In this document: positions 38,245 to 50,145 of the stretch, piece by piece
Layout: each line of letters opens with the position of its first letter
Numbering within the stretch: position 1 is the stretch's first letter
Assembly (NCBI RefSeq): GCF_048544455.1
Contig: NC_133529.1
Span: 54,989,401-55,053,400 of the forward strand
Direction: 5' to 3'
Length of the DNA stretch: 64,000 nt
Origin: Silene latifolia
Taxonomy: Eukaryota > Streptophyta > Magnoliopsida > Caryophyllales > Caryophyllaceae
The notes under the pieces: generated by a model
What the model was told of the DNA's origin: nothing
The model's input: the letters and a program-made list of their open reading frames with translations, nothing else
Database searches by the model: none
Translations under genes and position numbers: made by a program

Positions 38245-41200
38245 TCATTTCATCCTGGAACATTAGGGGGTTTAATGACCCAATAAAACAGCTGGAAGTT
38301 AGGGGTTATCTTTATCAGAATAAAATAGAAGTGCTGGGTCTTCTGGAAACTAGGGTTCGTTTGAATAATTCAGCTGCTATTAGTAAGAAGTTTTCTACTT
38401 ATACTATCATAAATAATTACTCTCATCATTGTAATGGTAGAATTTGGGTATTTCTGGATATTAGGAGGGTCACTGTTGTTTCTGCTCAGGTCCATGACCA
38501 ATTCATTCACCTTGAGCTCTTGAATAATAGGACCAACAAAATTGTTTTCCTCACTTTTGTTTATGCTAGCAATGATGCTGGACATAGAGAACGATTATGG
38601 GATGAGTTAAGGAGGTTGAATGGGAAGGTTACAAACTGGATTGTCTTGGGAGATTTCAACATTGTTAGGGATATGGATAAAAGACTTGGTCCTAATCCCC
38701 CATCTGTTAATGAGATGATGGCTTTTAATCAGTGTTTATTGGATTGCACTTTGGATGATTTGCATAGCTTTGGTTGTGAACATACTTAGACTAAAAAAAG
38801 AGAAGCCACTGCTCGGGTTTGGTCTAGATTGGATAGAGTACTTAGCAATCCTTCTTGGTTGCTGGAGTACCCTAACACTCAGGTTCATGTCCTACCCTCG
38901 GGAATTTCTGATCACTCTCCTCTCCTAGTCACTGTGCAGGATAAGTATAGGCCTAGGAAACAATTTAGCTATCTTAATTGTTGGGCAGATCATAAGGAGT
39001 ATGATGGAATGGTTATGTAGGCTTGGGGATTACCAGTGAGGGGAAGTGTCATGTTCAAATTCTTTGGGAAATTGAAACATGTTAGGAAGACTCTTATTAA
39101 GCTTCATAATACTAGCTACTCTGGGATTTCTAAGAGAGTGCAGGAGGCCAAAACTGCTCTTGAAAATTGCCAAAAATAGCTACAAATGAGACCCTTGGAT
39201 CCTATACTGTTTGAGCAGGAACAACAATTTCTTAACCAGTATTTGATATTTAAGAAAACTGAAAAGAGCTCATTGGCACAAAGAGCTAAAATTCAGGATG
39301 TTAAATATAATGATGCTCCAACTAATTACTATTTTTCTAAGATTGCTGCAAGGAAGCATCAGGTTACTATTGGGAGGATCATGGATAGACAGGGAATTGA
39401 GAAGATTGGGTCTCAGGAAGTTAACCATGCTTTTGTTGATTACTATAGATGTTTGTTGGGGCAAAATGTGGTTGTCAACTGTGAATCTATGACTGAGTTG
39501 CAGGGGAATAAGATCCTTACTTCTGACTGGGAGGGACTTTGCAGAGAGATTACACAGACTGAAATTAAAACTGCTGTCTTCTCTATAGACTCCAACAAGA
39601 GCCCTGGTCATGATGGGTTTTCTGCACACTTCTTTAAGAAATCATGGGAGACTATTAAGGAGGATTTTTGTAAGGCCATTCAGTCTTTCTTTAGAACTGG
39701 TAAAATGTCTAAGCAAGCAAATACCACTTTACTTGCTCTCATTCCAAAAAAACCAGTGGTGGCTACTGTGATGGATTATCGTCCTATTGCTTGTTGTACA
39801 GTGTTCTATAAAACTGTTAGCAAGATATTGTGTGCTCGTTTGAAACCATGTCTGTCACAAATTGTGGGCAAAGAACAGGGGGCTTTTGTTCAGGGCAGGA
39901 ACATTTTTGAGAATATCATGCTTACCCAGTCCTTGGTGAAGGGTTATGGACAAAAAGGGATTTCTCCTAGATGCTTGATAAAAGTAGACATCAAGAAAGC
40001 ATTTGATTCCCTTCAATGGGAATTTATTGATAAGATGTTCCAGTACTACCACTTTCCACCTAAATTTAAGGATTGGATTCTAGGCTGCATTACCTCTACT
40101 TGGTTCAGTTTGAAGATTAATGGAGATAGAGTGGGATTTTTCAAAGGTGCTAGTGGTCTGAGGCAGGGGGATCCTCTCTCCCCCTTCCTCTTTGTTATGA
40201 GTATGGAAATCCTTTCTCGTATTCTGAGGCAAATTCATAAACAACCTCAGGTTTCATACCATCCAAAGTGTGGACCAGTGAGACTCAACCATTTAATTTT
40301 TGCAGATGACTTAATGCTTTTTGTTAGGGGTGACATCCCATCTGTTGCTGCTGTTACACAAGCTCTTGATTCTTTTGCAAAAAATGTCTGGATTATGTGC
40401 TAATCCTGAGAAGACTAATATATATATGGGAGGTGTTAGAGATGATATTAAGAAGGGTATTCTTCAAGCAACAGGGTTTGTGGAGGGAGACTTCCCTTTT
40501 CGATATTTGGGAGTGCCTTTAAATGATGGGAAATTGAACAAGGGCATGTTTGCTGATCTTCTCAATAGAGTCCAAAGAGCTCTACAACACTGGTCTACTT
40601 ACAAACTCTCGTATGCAGGGAAGATAAGTTTGTTGAACTCTGTAATTTTTGGTATGGAATAGTATTGGTGCTCTACTTTGTTGATTCCTAAAGGAGTGAT
40701 CAAGTTAGTCACTAAATTTTGCAGAAACTTCTTATGGAATTCCGAGGAAGGTAGTAGGAAACTTATCATGAAAAGTTGGAAGTCTTGCTGTGTTCCCTAT
40801 CAGGAGGGAGGTTTCAATATTAAGGAAGTGTTGGCCTGGAACAAATGTATATTGGGTAAATGGATTTGGGAGCTGGATCAAGATTCAGATAGCCTCTGGA
40901 CAGAATGGCATCTGAAATATAATATCAAATCTGGGAGCATTTGGACTGCACGTTCCAAATCTACTCATTCTGAGAGTTGGCGCAGTATTTTGAAGGTAAG
41001 GGATGAACTGCTATTACAGAGAGGGAATATTCTGAATGCTAAGCAATTCATGAGCAGTTGTGTCCATAGAGGGAAATTACAACTCCACCTGCTGTATGAT
41101 AAGTTTAGGAATTGTCTGAGACCTGTTAGCTGGGCTGGGGCAGTTTGGCAACGTGCACTTCAACCAAAGCACAGTGTGTTTCTCATCTTGGCAATGCAGA

Positions 41201-41625
41201 AGAAACTCGCTACTATTGATCAACTTAACTGCAGAGGTATACAAATGGTGAATAGATGTGTCCTATGTAAGTGTGAAAATGAGAACCACAAACACTTATT
41301 CTTTCGGTGCTCGTTCTCTAAAGGAATTTGGCAGCAAATTCTCTCATGGATGAAGATCTCTGGGCATACGAACAGTCTTAACAAAGAGATGCATTGGAGT
41401 GCTAACAGAAGAACCCGTAGGCACTGGAAAACTAAATGGTTTCTGGGTTGTCTAGGAGCAGCGGTGTATAGCATTTGGGAGGATAGAAATGCTAGGATTT
41501 TTCGAGGGTTGGAGCATAGTACGGGAACTATTATTAAGAAGATCCAATTCCTTGTAATTATAAGATTATTGTATGCATCTAAATCACATCTAGAGGATGA
41601 GATCGTAGGCTCTCTAGCTAGTTAA
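38241..41625 (+). pseudogene. LINE ORF2: endonuclease-reverse transcriptase
   Basis: About 1127 codons. The N-terminus is an APE-like endonuclease (SSWNIRG, LLETRV, LGDFNIV, ISDHSPLL) that would nick the target. The RT domain follows at 39560-40400 (NKSPGHDGF, DYRPIAC, KVDIKKAFDS, GLRQGDPLSPFLF, FADDLMLF near codon 687). A zf-RVT region ends it (HSVFLILAMQKKLATIDQL, CVLCKCENENHKHLFFRC). In-frame TAG stops lie at 38787, 39018, 39177 and 40660. One extra A in the A-run near 40380 shifts the frame just after the FADD block. Otherwise full length for a plant L1. Confidence 0.92.
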
Positions 41626-41742
41626 GTATCTCATATTGGTTATCGTTTTTGTAAGATTGCCTCTTTATTCCCTTTAATGGATGAATATATGGCTTGATTT
41701 TCTTGCAAAAAAAAAAAAAAAAAAAAAAGAATTAAAATGCAA

Positions 41743-42796
41743 GTTAGGGAGTTAGAAATATTTACAAATGGTGGTTTGGAGAGGACTCCACCAAAATCTC
41801 ATCCTTAGAGAGATGTCATGGGGGCATGTCCAAGGTGTTGTTGATATTGCTCAACACTTTGAAGAAGTAGTCAAAAGCTTGTTCATTATCATGATAAAGA
41901 TTCTCAATAGATCTTTGCACTTGTTGTCCTTCATGTTGGTCTTGATCGATAGCATTACCAATGTAGGGATTGAAAATCCCTTTAAACTCATCGTCCCAAA
42001 GACCACAAAATTCATCTACTTGATCATTAAAAATATCTTGAGTTGATAGAGATAACTCTCCTCCTTTCTTGTTTTGGCCAATGAGGCCATCCTCTTCACT
42101 TGTCATGGGTGAGCTTTTCAAGCTCTCTTTGTTACAATTCACTTGCTCTTTTGATGGAGCATCATCAACTTTCTTTTTCCATTGGAATTCCGACTTCTTC
42201 CTCTCATCCTTCCGGCTATAATGATCAACCATAAAACATGGTTCATGCAAACGGGGAGCTCTCATGGTCTTGTCAAGATTAAAAGTTATGCTCTCATCTC
42301 TCACTTCTAGAGTGAGCTCTCCATGCTTCACATCTATCACCGCACCCGCGGTGTGCAAGAAAGGTCTACCTAGAATGATTGGAATATTGGAGTCTTTTTC
42401 CATGTCAACAATGACAAAGTCCACCGGGATGAAAAATTTCCCAACTCTTACGGGAACATCTTCCCATATACCAAATGGTGTCTTCGTCGATTTATCGGCC
42501 ATTTGGAGTGTAATATTGGTACATTTATGCTCTCCCATGCCTAACCTTTTACTTACCGAATACGGCATAACACTCATAGTAGCCCCTAGATCACATAAGG
42601 GTTTGTTGATTGTTGTGTCGCCAATGGTAGACGGTATTGAGAAGCTTCCCGGATCTTTAAGTTTCGGAGGTGAACTCCCTTGAAGGATTGCACTACTCAC
42701 CATAGTGAAGGCGATAGTCTCAAGCTTCCGGATCGACTTCTTTTTCGTAAGGATGTCTTTCATGTAATTTGTACAGGTCGGCACGTGATTGATTAA
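41743..42796 (-). pseudogene. Protease region of element B
   Basis: Main open part 41816-42784. It carries a gypsy-type aspartic protease core (LCDLGATMSVMPYSV, then PVDFVIVDM and IPIILGRPFLHTAGAVID). Downstream the coding ends in a short acidic tail and the element passes into untranslated DNA, with no reverse transcriptase following. The end (TTGGTGGAGTCCT...CCACCATTTGTAA) is shared with the end of the 477-codon frame of element C. Part of a broken element. Confidence 0.75.
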
Positions 42797-44636
42797 TTAC
42801 GTGAAAGGAATCGAGACTTCCAAATTATTCACAATTTCCATAAACTTTCCAAGTTGGTCATAAAATTTGGGCTTGGCTTGACGACTTGGAAAAGGAAGTC
42901 TAATCACAATGGGTTCCTTCTCCTTGGCCTTGTCTTCACTTTTCTTTGAAACTTCTTCTTTTGATGGTTCTCCATCCTTGGAGTTTTGCACAACATCTTC
43001 TTTGTCACTAGCTTCCACCACTTCATCCTCAACTTGCTTCATTGGTGCTTCATACCTCGTACCACTCCTCAAGTGGATGGCACTAACCGTTTCATGTCTC
43101 GGGGGATTACTTTGAGGTGGTAATTGCCCCTTTTGTCTTTGTGAGCTTGAAGATGCTAGTTGAGTCAATTGGGTTTCCAACATTTTGGTGTGGGCTAGGA
43201 TGTTGATGATGGTGATTTCCTTTGCTTGACTATCCTTTTGCATATGGGTGAAAAACTCTTGTTGATTCTTTTGCATTTGAAGGACCGCTTTTTGAACATC
43301 AAAACCTTGGTCATTTTGTTGATTGTATGGAGTTTGATTTTGGTAACCTTGGTTTTGGTTGTAAAAGGGTCTTTGATTTTGGTTTCTCATGGGAGGTGGG
43401 GTGTATGTTGGTTGAGGGTTTTGAACATTTTGTCTTTTGTATGAGAGATTTGGGTGGAATTTGGTGTTTTCATTGTAATAATTTGAATAAGGGGTACCAC
43501 TCTTGTATGCTTGAAAAGCATTCACTTGTTCATTTATTCCTCTACATTCACTTTGGTCATGTCCCAAAGTTCCACAATTCTCACATATCCCACTTGGGAT
43601 TGATGAAGATGCCGTCAAGGCATTAACATGATGCTTTGGTGATTTTGAGGCTTCTTCAAGTCTAGCCATAGCTTTTTTCGAACTTCAAATTGATGGTATC
43701 AATGTGAGCACTAAGTTGAGCACCCAATTGAGTCATAGAGTCCACTTCATGCTTTCCTCCTCTAGTAGCCTTGCGAGGTCTACTATATTGTGAATTATGG
43801 ACCGCCATTTCCTCAATCTTGTTCCAAGTTTGATTATCGTCAACTTCGGTGAACATACCATTTGATCCCATGTTGAGAATGTTTATTGAGTCTTCATAAA
43901 GACCATTCCAAAATTGTTGTACCAAGAACCACTCGCTAAGTCCATGATGAGGACATGAGCGACAAATTCCCTTGAATCGCTCCCAAGCTTCATACAAGGA
44001 TTCTTCATCTCTTTGCTTAAAGCCCGTAATTTGAGCTCTTAGCATGTTAGTCTTTTCCGGTGGGTAGAACTTTTTGTAGAAAGCTAGAGCCATCTTCTTC
44101 CAAGAGTCAATTCCAAGAGTAGCCTTATCAAGGCCTTTCAACCATTGTTTTGCGGTGCCAATTAGAGAAAAAGAAAATAAGACCCATCGATTTTGGTCTT
44201 GAGTTACACCGGTTTGAGAAATCGCATCACAATAGTCACAAAAAGTCTCCATGTGAGAGTGAGGGTCTTCACTAGGCATCCCCCCAAATTGGCTTCTTTC
44301 GACTAATTGGATAAATGCGGATTTGGCAATGAAATTTCCGGTTAAGTGTTGTGGTGTGGGAGTACCATTGAGTAGGTTCTCCTCTATTGGTACGGAATGT
44401 GATGAAAATTTAGGCATTGTCGGTTGATTTTGTGTTGGATTTTGTGTTGGGTTATCCTCACCTTCTCTTTCAAAAGGGTTGACGAACTCAATAGCGTTTG
44501 GTTGAATATCTACAACCTCACCAATACCTCTCAAAGTTCTCCTAGCAAGTCTCCTATTGTTTGTCAAAGTCCTTTCAATTTCGTGATCAAAGGGTAACAA
44601 GTTACCTTGTGATCTTCTAGACATGACAAATATCAA
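42797..44636 (-). pseudogene. Gag region of element B
   Basis: A Retrotrans_gag-type capsid with FIQLVERSQFGGMPSEDPHS, AKQWLKGL, FYKKFYPPEKTN and ESLYEAWERFK, followed by a CCHC knuckle (CENCGTLGHDQSEC), a Gln/Asn-rich linker and a coiled-coil-prone stretch. It would form the particle and bind RNA. Related to the gag of D at 51085-51603. Part of a broken element. Confidence 0.85.
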
Positions 44637-44742
44637 ACAACTTGAAAATAATTAGAACAAACCTTGAGGAGTTTTACTTCCCCAAGGCAAAGAAAGACAC
44701 AACTAACAACAATCTAAGAAAATCTAAATCAAGTTAACACCG

Positions 44743-44760
44743 TCCCCGGCAGCGGCGCCA
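44743..44760 (-). other. Primer-binding site of element B
   Basis: The minus strand reads TGGCGCCGCTGCCGGGGA, the tRNA-Asp-type site of Athila-like gypsy elements, four bases from the LTR. Confidence 0.88.
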
Positions 44761-45588
44761 TTTTTGGTCGGACTCTCTTGAGAGGTTTAGTTTTCGGTAC
44801 TTGTTGTTAGGAGCACCTAGACCAAAAGAATATTTATAACTCCACAAACAACTCTACAATTAGTAAAGAGGCAAGTAAAGGTCGGATCCCAAGGGACGGG
44901 AATTGAGATGAGATTTTCAAATGCAACTAGCGGTGTCTAGGGGTGTCACAATTTGGGGTTTGAATAGAAGATCACTAAACTAAATAGTAATGAAAGTTAA
45001 CAAGCAAGATGATTGAAAAGGGGTGTAAACAATTGATAAAAGGCACTAGGGTGTCATGGGGTCATAGGGGAATCATGGGAATTGATCATACAAATATATT
45101 CTCAAATTATAAGCAAGAAATTATTGTTGTGATGGATCGAGTTGGTTTATCTCTTACAATCCTAGGAAAGTTTGGGTCCCGGAGCCGAATCGATTAGATT
45201 GTACAACACCTACAAGTCGACTTAATCTTCCCTACTCAACTATATGCATGGTCTAATGAGACTCGAGTTGGTTTATATCTTACAAGTCTCATTGAAAAGA
45301 TAGGTGATGGGTAAAAAATGCAAGGATTCATAGGCTCGCATTTCATCAAACATAACATGTGCATAAGTTGAGATCACAACAAGCAAGCAAATAAACTATG
45401 AAAACATATTAATTTAAGCATGAATCATCCCCCATGTTGGTTTCCCCTAATTACCCATTAACCCTAGCTAAGAAAACTACTCACTCATTACCATTTTGAA
45501 CATGCTAGCAAGGTTGTCAATCATACCAACAAAGTAAAACATGATGAATAAATGAAGATAATTAACAATAATTAAAAAGGGATTAAGA

Positions 45589-45840
45589 CACTACTACAAT
45601 TTAAGGCAAAGAGAACGCCCCTTCAAGAACGGTTGATAGCGGAACCAGTCTCTTTGTTATTTTTAGTTTGGCGGGCATATAGGATTCCAATAAAGAACGG
45701 TTGTTTGCTCAAACCGTTCTCGTACATTAACAAAGAGAACGGTTAGGTTTGACCAACCGTCTTAAAATATAAAAGAGACCGGTTATATATCCAGAACCGT
45801 TCTCCTTGATAAAACAAAGAGCACGGTCTGAATGAGTGCC
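45589..45840. repeat. Left CACTA subterminal repeats
   Basis: About seven copies of AAGAGAACGG or its complement within 250 bp after the left terminus. Confidence 0.75.
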
Positions 45841-46237
45841 CGTTCTATTTTAAATCCTTAAAGGCGTAACATTAACCTGTCGGCCACATTATTCACTTTA
45901 CCCTTTCACTTTTCATATCCAAAAATTTCTCTTTCCCCTTTTTACTACTTCTTCTTCCCTATTCCGTATTATTGATCATCATCATCCCCACCCTAATTGA
46001 AGATTACAGATTTTATATTCGAAATCATACTGTTGTTCATCATCCCCATCCTAATTGAAGATCTACTTCAGGTATCATCAATTGGGTAGAGTTAATTATG
46101 TTGAATTCTTAAATTTTAATTACCTTAATTTTACTGTAATTTTAGGTTTTTAAATTCGAAATTTTGATTGTCGTTTTTTGGGTTTTGTTTATTTAGGCTT
46201 AGGGTTTGACTGATTTGATTATATTGGTAAGGCTTAC

Positions 46238-46755
46238 CGGTTGATTTTCATAATTGTTCTTCAGTGTTTTGTGCTTTTCATAATCTTGTTGTCGAGATGC
46301 TACATCTGAATTTTCATCAACAACAACTTCAAATACACTGTCTGTGTTTTGATTTACCTTGGGTTTGCTTCTAGATGATCTAGAAATAATAGCATTTTCT
46401 GGTTTAATTTGTTCTCGAAACATGTTATTTATGGCATTTAATGCCTCTTTCGTGTTTATATAGTAGGTTCGACTAGACCATGATGACAAGCATCTTCAAC
46501 TCCAGACCTTCCAATAATTGCAGAATCCACAAACTTGGCAACATGTGAATCATCCCGACATAACTTGTCTTGGTCACTTGATCTAAATTCTCCTGTTAAT
46601 ACGTTTCTCAAGGTGCTAGGTGCTCTTGTGGAAGGCTCCTCAAGTAAGGATTTTCCAGAGATTTCGTCAACCTTAGGAGAGCTTCCAGAACTGCAGTTTG
46701 GGTTTGTTGAACTTCGATCAGACAAAGGTCTTCTACCGGTTCTCTTTTCCTGGCG
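46238..46755 (-). pseudogene. Captured exon similar to plant BUBR1/Mad3-like spindle-checkpoint protein
   Basis: The minus-strand translation contains SDRSSTNPNCSSGSSPKVDE, then KFVDSAIIGRSGVEDACHHG, LVEPTI and NTKEALNAINNMFREQ, in that order. I recognise the ACHHGLV.PTI.KEA..(I/M)NNMF pattern from plant BUBR1-like mitotic checkpoint proteins, where it lies C-terminal to the TPR domain. A splice acceptor (TACAG, 46756-46760) and donor (GTAAGCC, 46231-46237) bound the exon, so it was taken from genomic DNA. A two-base insertion just after the EPTI codons (near 46465) shifts the frame, so it does not code for an intact segment. The identification is from memory of the motif. Confidence 0.55.
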
Positions 46756-47342
46756 CTGTATTAGTTATGTAACAAGGTCAGTCATAATATCTTATTATTC
46801 GTAGTACATTAGACGCAGAAACAATTGGTTGTATAAATGAAGAAATTAAACTGAACCCTCTTATTCTTGTGTCGCTCGATACGTCGAATAAGTAGTTCAT
46901 ATTGTTGGATCAGGATCATCTTCAACAAAAACACACATGTTGATATTAGTTGTATAAATTCATTTTGTCATATATTATTACCTTCTCCCCCATAGCATCT
47001 TGTAAAATAATAGTATCGTCGGACATCCTCCCGACAACCTGTTAACTTCTTTATCAAAGAAAGCAATTTCTTGTCTGAGTATGGTTTTTAGGTGCAAATT
47101 TCTTATCCGTGCTGCCTGTCTTTCTCCTATTACCATCCAACAAGTGACCTTTGCATAGATCAGTAGAGTTACCTACCATAAATAAAAATAAGCACCAAAT
47201 ACTTGTCATCAACTATATCAATATTAATCTTTATGTTAGTCTGAGAATAAGGTTATTCCATTTAAATGTATACATTTCATTATTTCATGGTGATTCACAT
47301 TTCACATACTTTAGCTTCTTAACATAAAAGGCAATTAGTTAA

Positions 47343-47539
47343 CAATTGGTCTCTCTTGTGACGGGTTACCATTTGTGGCGGATATTTTGTGAGTTAAAAT
47401 GGTAACAAAATGGGTTAGTGGAGAAAGGGGATCACATGAATAGTGTTGCAGAGAGAGAAAAAGTGGGTACTTTGTGAGGTAAAATGGTATCCGTCATTCA
47501 AGAGTGACGGATATGTGCCGTCACAAACAAGAATTTGTG
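47343..47539. mobile_element. Mutator-like MITE inside the CACTA
   Basis: 197 bp flanked by the 9-bp duplication ATTAGTTAA (47334-47342 and 47540-47548). The ends are imperfect inverted repeats around TTGTGACGG, and the interior has a second GTAAAATGGTA-type internal repeat. No coding. Confidence 0.65.
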
Positions 47540-47985
47540 ATTAGTTAATTACACGATTTGAACACTAGATTTTTTCTAAGTAATTTCTAATGTAAATTAG
47601 TCTCATGACATTACATGTTAGCTTCTATTTTATTTCTTTCATAATGCCATATCAATATGATACATTTACTGCGTTCAATGTATGATCTCTCTTGATTTCG
47701 CCGTTAGTACTTCTTCATATAATTTGTGTGTTATTTCTTTTTAATTTTGTATTTCAGTAAAAAGGGACCAATTCCAGTTTGTTTGTTCCCAATTCAGCAA
47801 AACAGACTATGGTATATCTCCGAGTCTCTCCCTCTTTTTTAAGTTCAAGAAAAGATTTATCCATTATTAGTTGATCTTGTATTTACTGATGTATTACATG
47901 GTGGATGCCTCATTTAGGAGATTGCAAATCACTTTCACGCTTCTTCCTTGCTATAAAGCATTATCTGACTTTATTTGTATACAGG

Positions 47986-48132
47986 CTGCTCGAGAAATTG
48001 GGACTCATTTGGACTCCACATCATCTGCTCAGTGTGCTACTCCCAACATCAAAGGTCAGATAGGTCAAGAGTCGGTTGCAGCGCAAGACGTTTATAATCC
48101 ACATGCCAATTATTACAGTTATTATTACCCAA
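47986..48132 (+). pseudogene. Captured exon, possibly from a YTH-domain (ECT) gene
   Basis: The acceptor GTATACAG ends at 47985 and a GTAGAT donor begins at 48133. The translation includes AREIGTHLDSTSS, IKGQIGQESV and DVYNPHANYYSYYYP. The Tyr-rich NYYxYYYP segment after an acidic/Ser linker resembles the N-terminal region of plant ECT m6A-reader proteins, but the YTH domain itself is absent, so this is tentative. A further exon-like stretch follows at about 48189-48290. Confidence 0.35.
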
Positions 48133-48419
48133 GTAGATATCTCCAGTTCACTCTATTAAATGTCTATTGTAGTTTACTTTTCTTGTAGTCTTAAAACCAA
48201 CTGGCCAAGAATGCTTCTATGAAGAAGACAAGGTTCTATGGCTCCCGAGGAGGTTACCAAGGTTCTGCAACAAAGGCATTTGGCTTAACCTACCCTGATT
48301 TTTTTTCCTCTTTATGTGTTTTGGATCAAGCGATCAGCCATGCTTCCTGGTGCATCAATCCCTATTTTGTCTCAGGTAACACTTTCCACTATCGAATCTT
48401 TTAGTGTCGTTCCTGAAAA

Positions 48420-49200
48420 TGAGAAAATAAGATAATAATCTTCATATTATGGAACATGAGCAGAAAACAAGGCTGTGGTGAATTCCAAGTTCTGACGATT
48501 ATTGCTGCTTTTTTTCATGCTTTCCTTTATGTCATTTGCTAGATTTGATTGGTAATGAATTTTCTGTTCTTCAACTTTTTTTTTTCTTCCACTTTATGTT
48601 GTGGGTGGATTGTGGGGCTGGAGGACATGGATTTTTCTTAAATGATAAATGCTAGGAGTAGTTTTTATGTGAAGAAAAAAATTGTCATCTTTTTACTTGA
48701 TTGTTTTACATGTGCGTGTGCTTTTGTCGGTATAGCGATCAGATGCGGTCTAATTTTGACTAATTTAGAACTGTTCTATGTGTTTAAGAGCCGCTAAAGA
48801 GAAAATAAAGGAGAAAAAATAGTAAATCATGCTTTCCATTTTAATTATGTACCCAGTATCAAATATTCATGAGAGTCCTGCTATATAAACTAATGCAAGC
48901 TCATTTTTCTGCAGATAATGATTATAATTTTTTGAAGTTCGATTTATTTGCAGTATGATGCGACTAAGTGATGAGGATTGAAGGATTTTTTTTTTTTGCA
49001 CATGGTAGCGTATCTTTGATATTTGTAGGCTCTTAACAACATGATACGATTTTGTATTTTGTTTCAATAGAATTTATCCTAATGGTTCAAATAATATCGG
49101 AAGGTTTTTCTTGTGTAAAAATTGATGGAGTTTCTGAATTGTAACAGGTTTAATTTTTATGAGCTATACGATTCAATGGTGTAGGGTAACGATAAAAATT
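48420..49200. other. AT-rich interior of the CACTA, nothing recognised
   Basis: Intron-like or intergenic sequence with poly-T runs. I see no coding, RNA gene or further element ends in it. Confidence 0.5.
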
Positions 49201-49224
49201 GAATTTTTTTTTTAAAAAATAATA

Positions 49225-49539
49225 GGATCAAAGAGAGCGGTTAGTACCATCACAACTGTTCTCTTTGAAAAGGTAGAACTAAGGCGCCAAAAATTCTAAA
49301 ACTCTAACAAAGAGAACTGCCTTATCAAAGAGACTGGTTCTTATATGCAACCGTTCTCTTTGATATATCAAAGAGAACGGTTCTAAAAGGCAACCGTTCT
49401 GATTGTTGTTACAAAGAGACCGGGTTGACTTGATTTCAACCGTTCTCTTAGATCAAAGAGAACGATTGGCCACAGGACGGTCCAAACTACGTATAAGAAC
49501 GGTTACCAACCGTTCTCTTTGATCATTTTTGTAGTAGTG
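49225..49539. repeat. Right CACTA subterminal repeats
   Basis: At least eight copies of CAAAGAGAACGG or its complement, in both orientations. Confidence 0.8.
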
Positions 49540-49809
49540 AGAGAATTATACCTACTAATGATTCCAACAATAAAGCAAAGAATAATAGAAGTACTTGATG
49601 ATTGATTGGAAGGTTGTCAATCTCCCAATAATAACCCAAATAATCTTCAATTACCCAAAATGAAAGATGAAAAAAAGAGAGATAAAGAAATGAGATTTCT
49701 ATTAAAACTAGATTAAAAGTTGATTACAAGATTAAAGAGAGATTAGATTTATATAAACTACACTAGAGATTGCTAAGAAGAACATGATAACCTAATTAGA
49801 CTAATGGGG

Positions 49810-49817
49810 TATTTATA
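49810..49817 (-). promoter_or_regulatory. TATA box, right LTR of B
   Basis: TATAAATA on the minus strand, the partner of 31486-31493. Confidence 0.5.
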
Positions 49818-49981
49818 GTGGGGATTAGGTACACAAATTAGGGTTTACTAAGGGCTTAAATGACGATTAAGTCCTTGAGGAATCACTCCTCTCAGAAAAA
49901 TATGCGAGTCTCCTTTTTGCTAGTCTTTCCCGATGTATGCGCATCCTTCATTGAACAAGTAGAAAACGGATTAGCTGTCAC

Positions 49982-50145
49982 ACAATCCGAGCGTCCAGGG
50001 CATGGGACGGGCGGATTGTGGGTCTTTTGGACGAGCGGATTCGTGGGGTGGACGGGCGTATTGTGGTGGTTTTGGACGAGCGGCCTTCTGAGGAAGACGC
50101 TCGGACTGCTTGTCTTGGACGGGCGGATTGTGGTCAATCCGCTCG
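49982..50145. repeat. CGAGCGGATT word cluster, right LTR of B
   Basis: The same array as 31660-31825, with a few substitutions. Confidence 0.85.

Larger units (their letters stand above)
36686..41727 (+). mobile_element. L1-type LINE, full length
   Basis: A 15-bp TSD, AGAATTAAAATGCAA, flanks it (36671-36685 and 41728-41742), and it ends in an A-run (about 41707-41727). It has a 95-bp 5' untranslated part, ORF1 and ORF2 with an ATGA overlap, and a short 3' untranslated part. It is inserted in element B between the protease region and the ORF1-like gene, opposite to the strand of B. One in-frame stop in ORF1, and four stops plus one frameshift in ORF2, make it inactive, but no large piece is missing. 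Confidence 0.93.
45589..49539 (+). mobile_element. Non-autonomous CACTA (En/Spm) transposon with captured gene fragments
   Basis: Termini CACTACTACAA and TTGTAGTAGTG are inverted, flanked by the 3-bp TSD AGA (45586-45588 and 49540-49542). The empty site survives in the other LTR of B. Subterminal repeats of the CAAAGAGAACGG/CCGTTCTCTTTG word occur at both ends (about 45605-45840 and 49225-49525), as expected for transposase binding. In 3951 bp there is no transposase-like frame. The interior carries an antisense exon similar to BUBR1, a sense exon possibly from a YTH-domain gene, and a MITE. Strand is nominal. Confidence 0.9.

Noticed and set aside
46199-46804. An intact host checkpoint gene inside the CACTA
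   Set aside because: Only one exon is present, with a frame-shifting 2-base insertion; the TPR part and the rest of the protein are missing.
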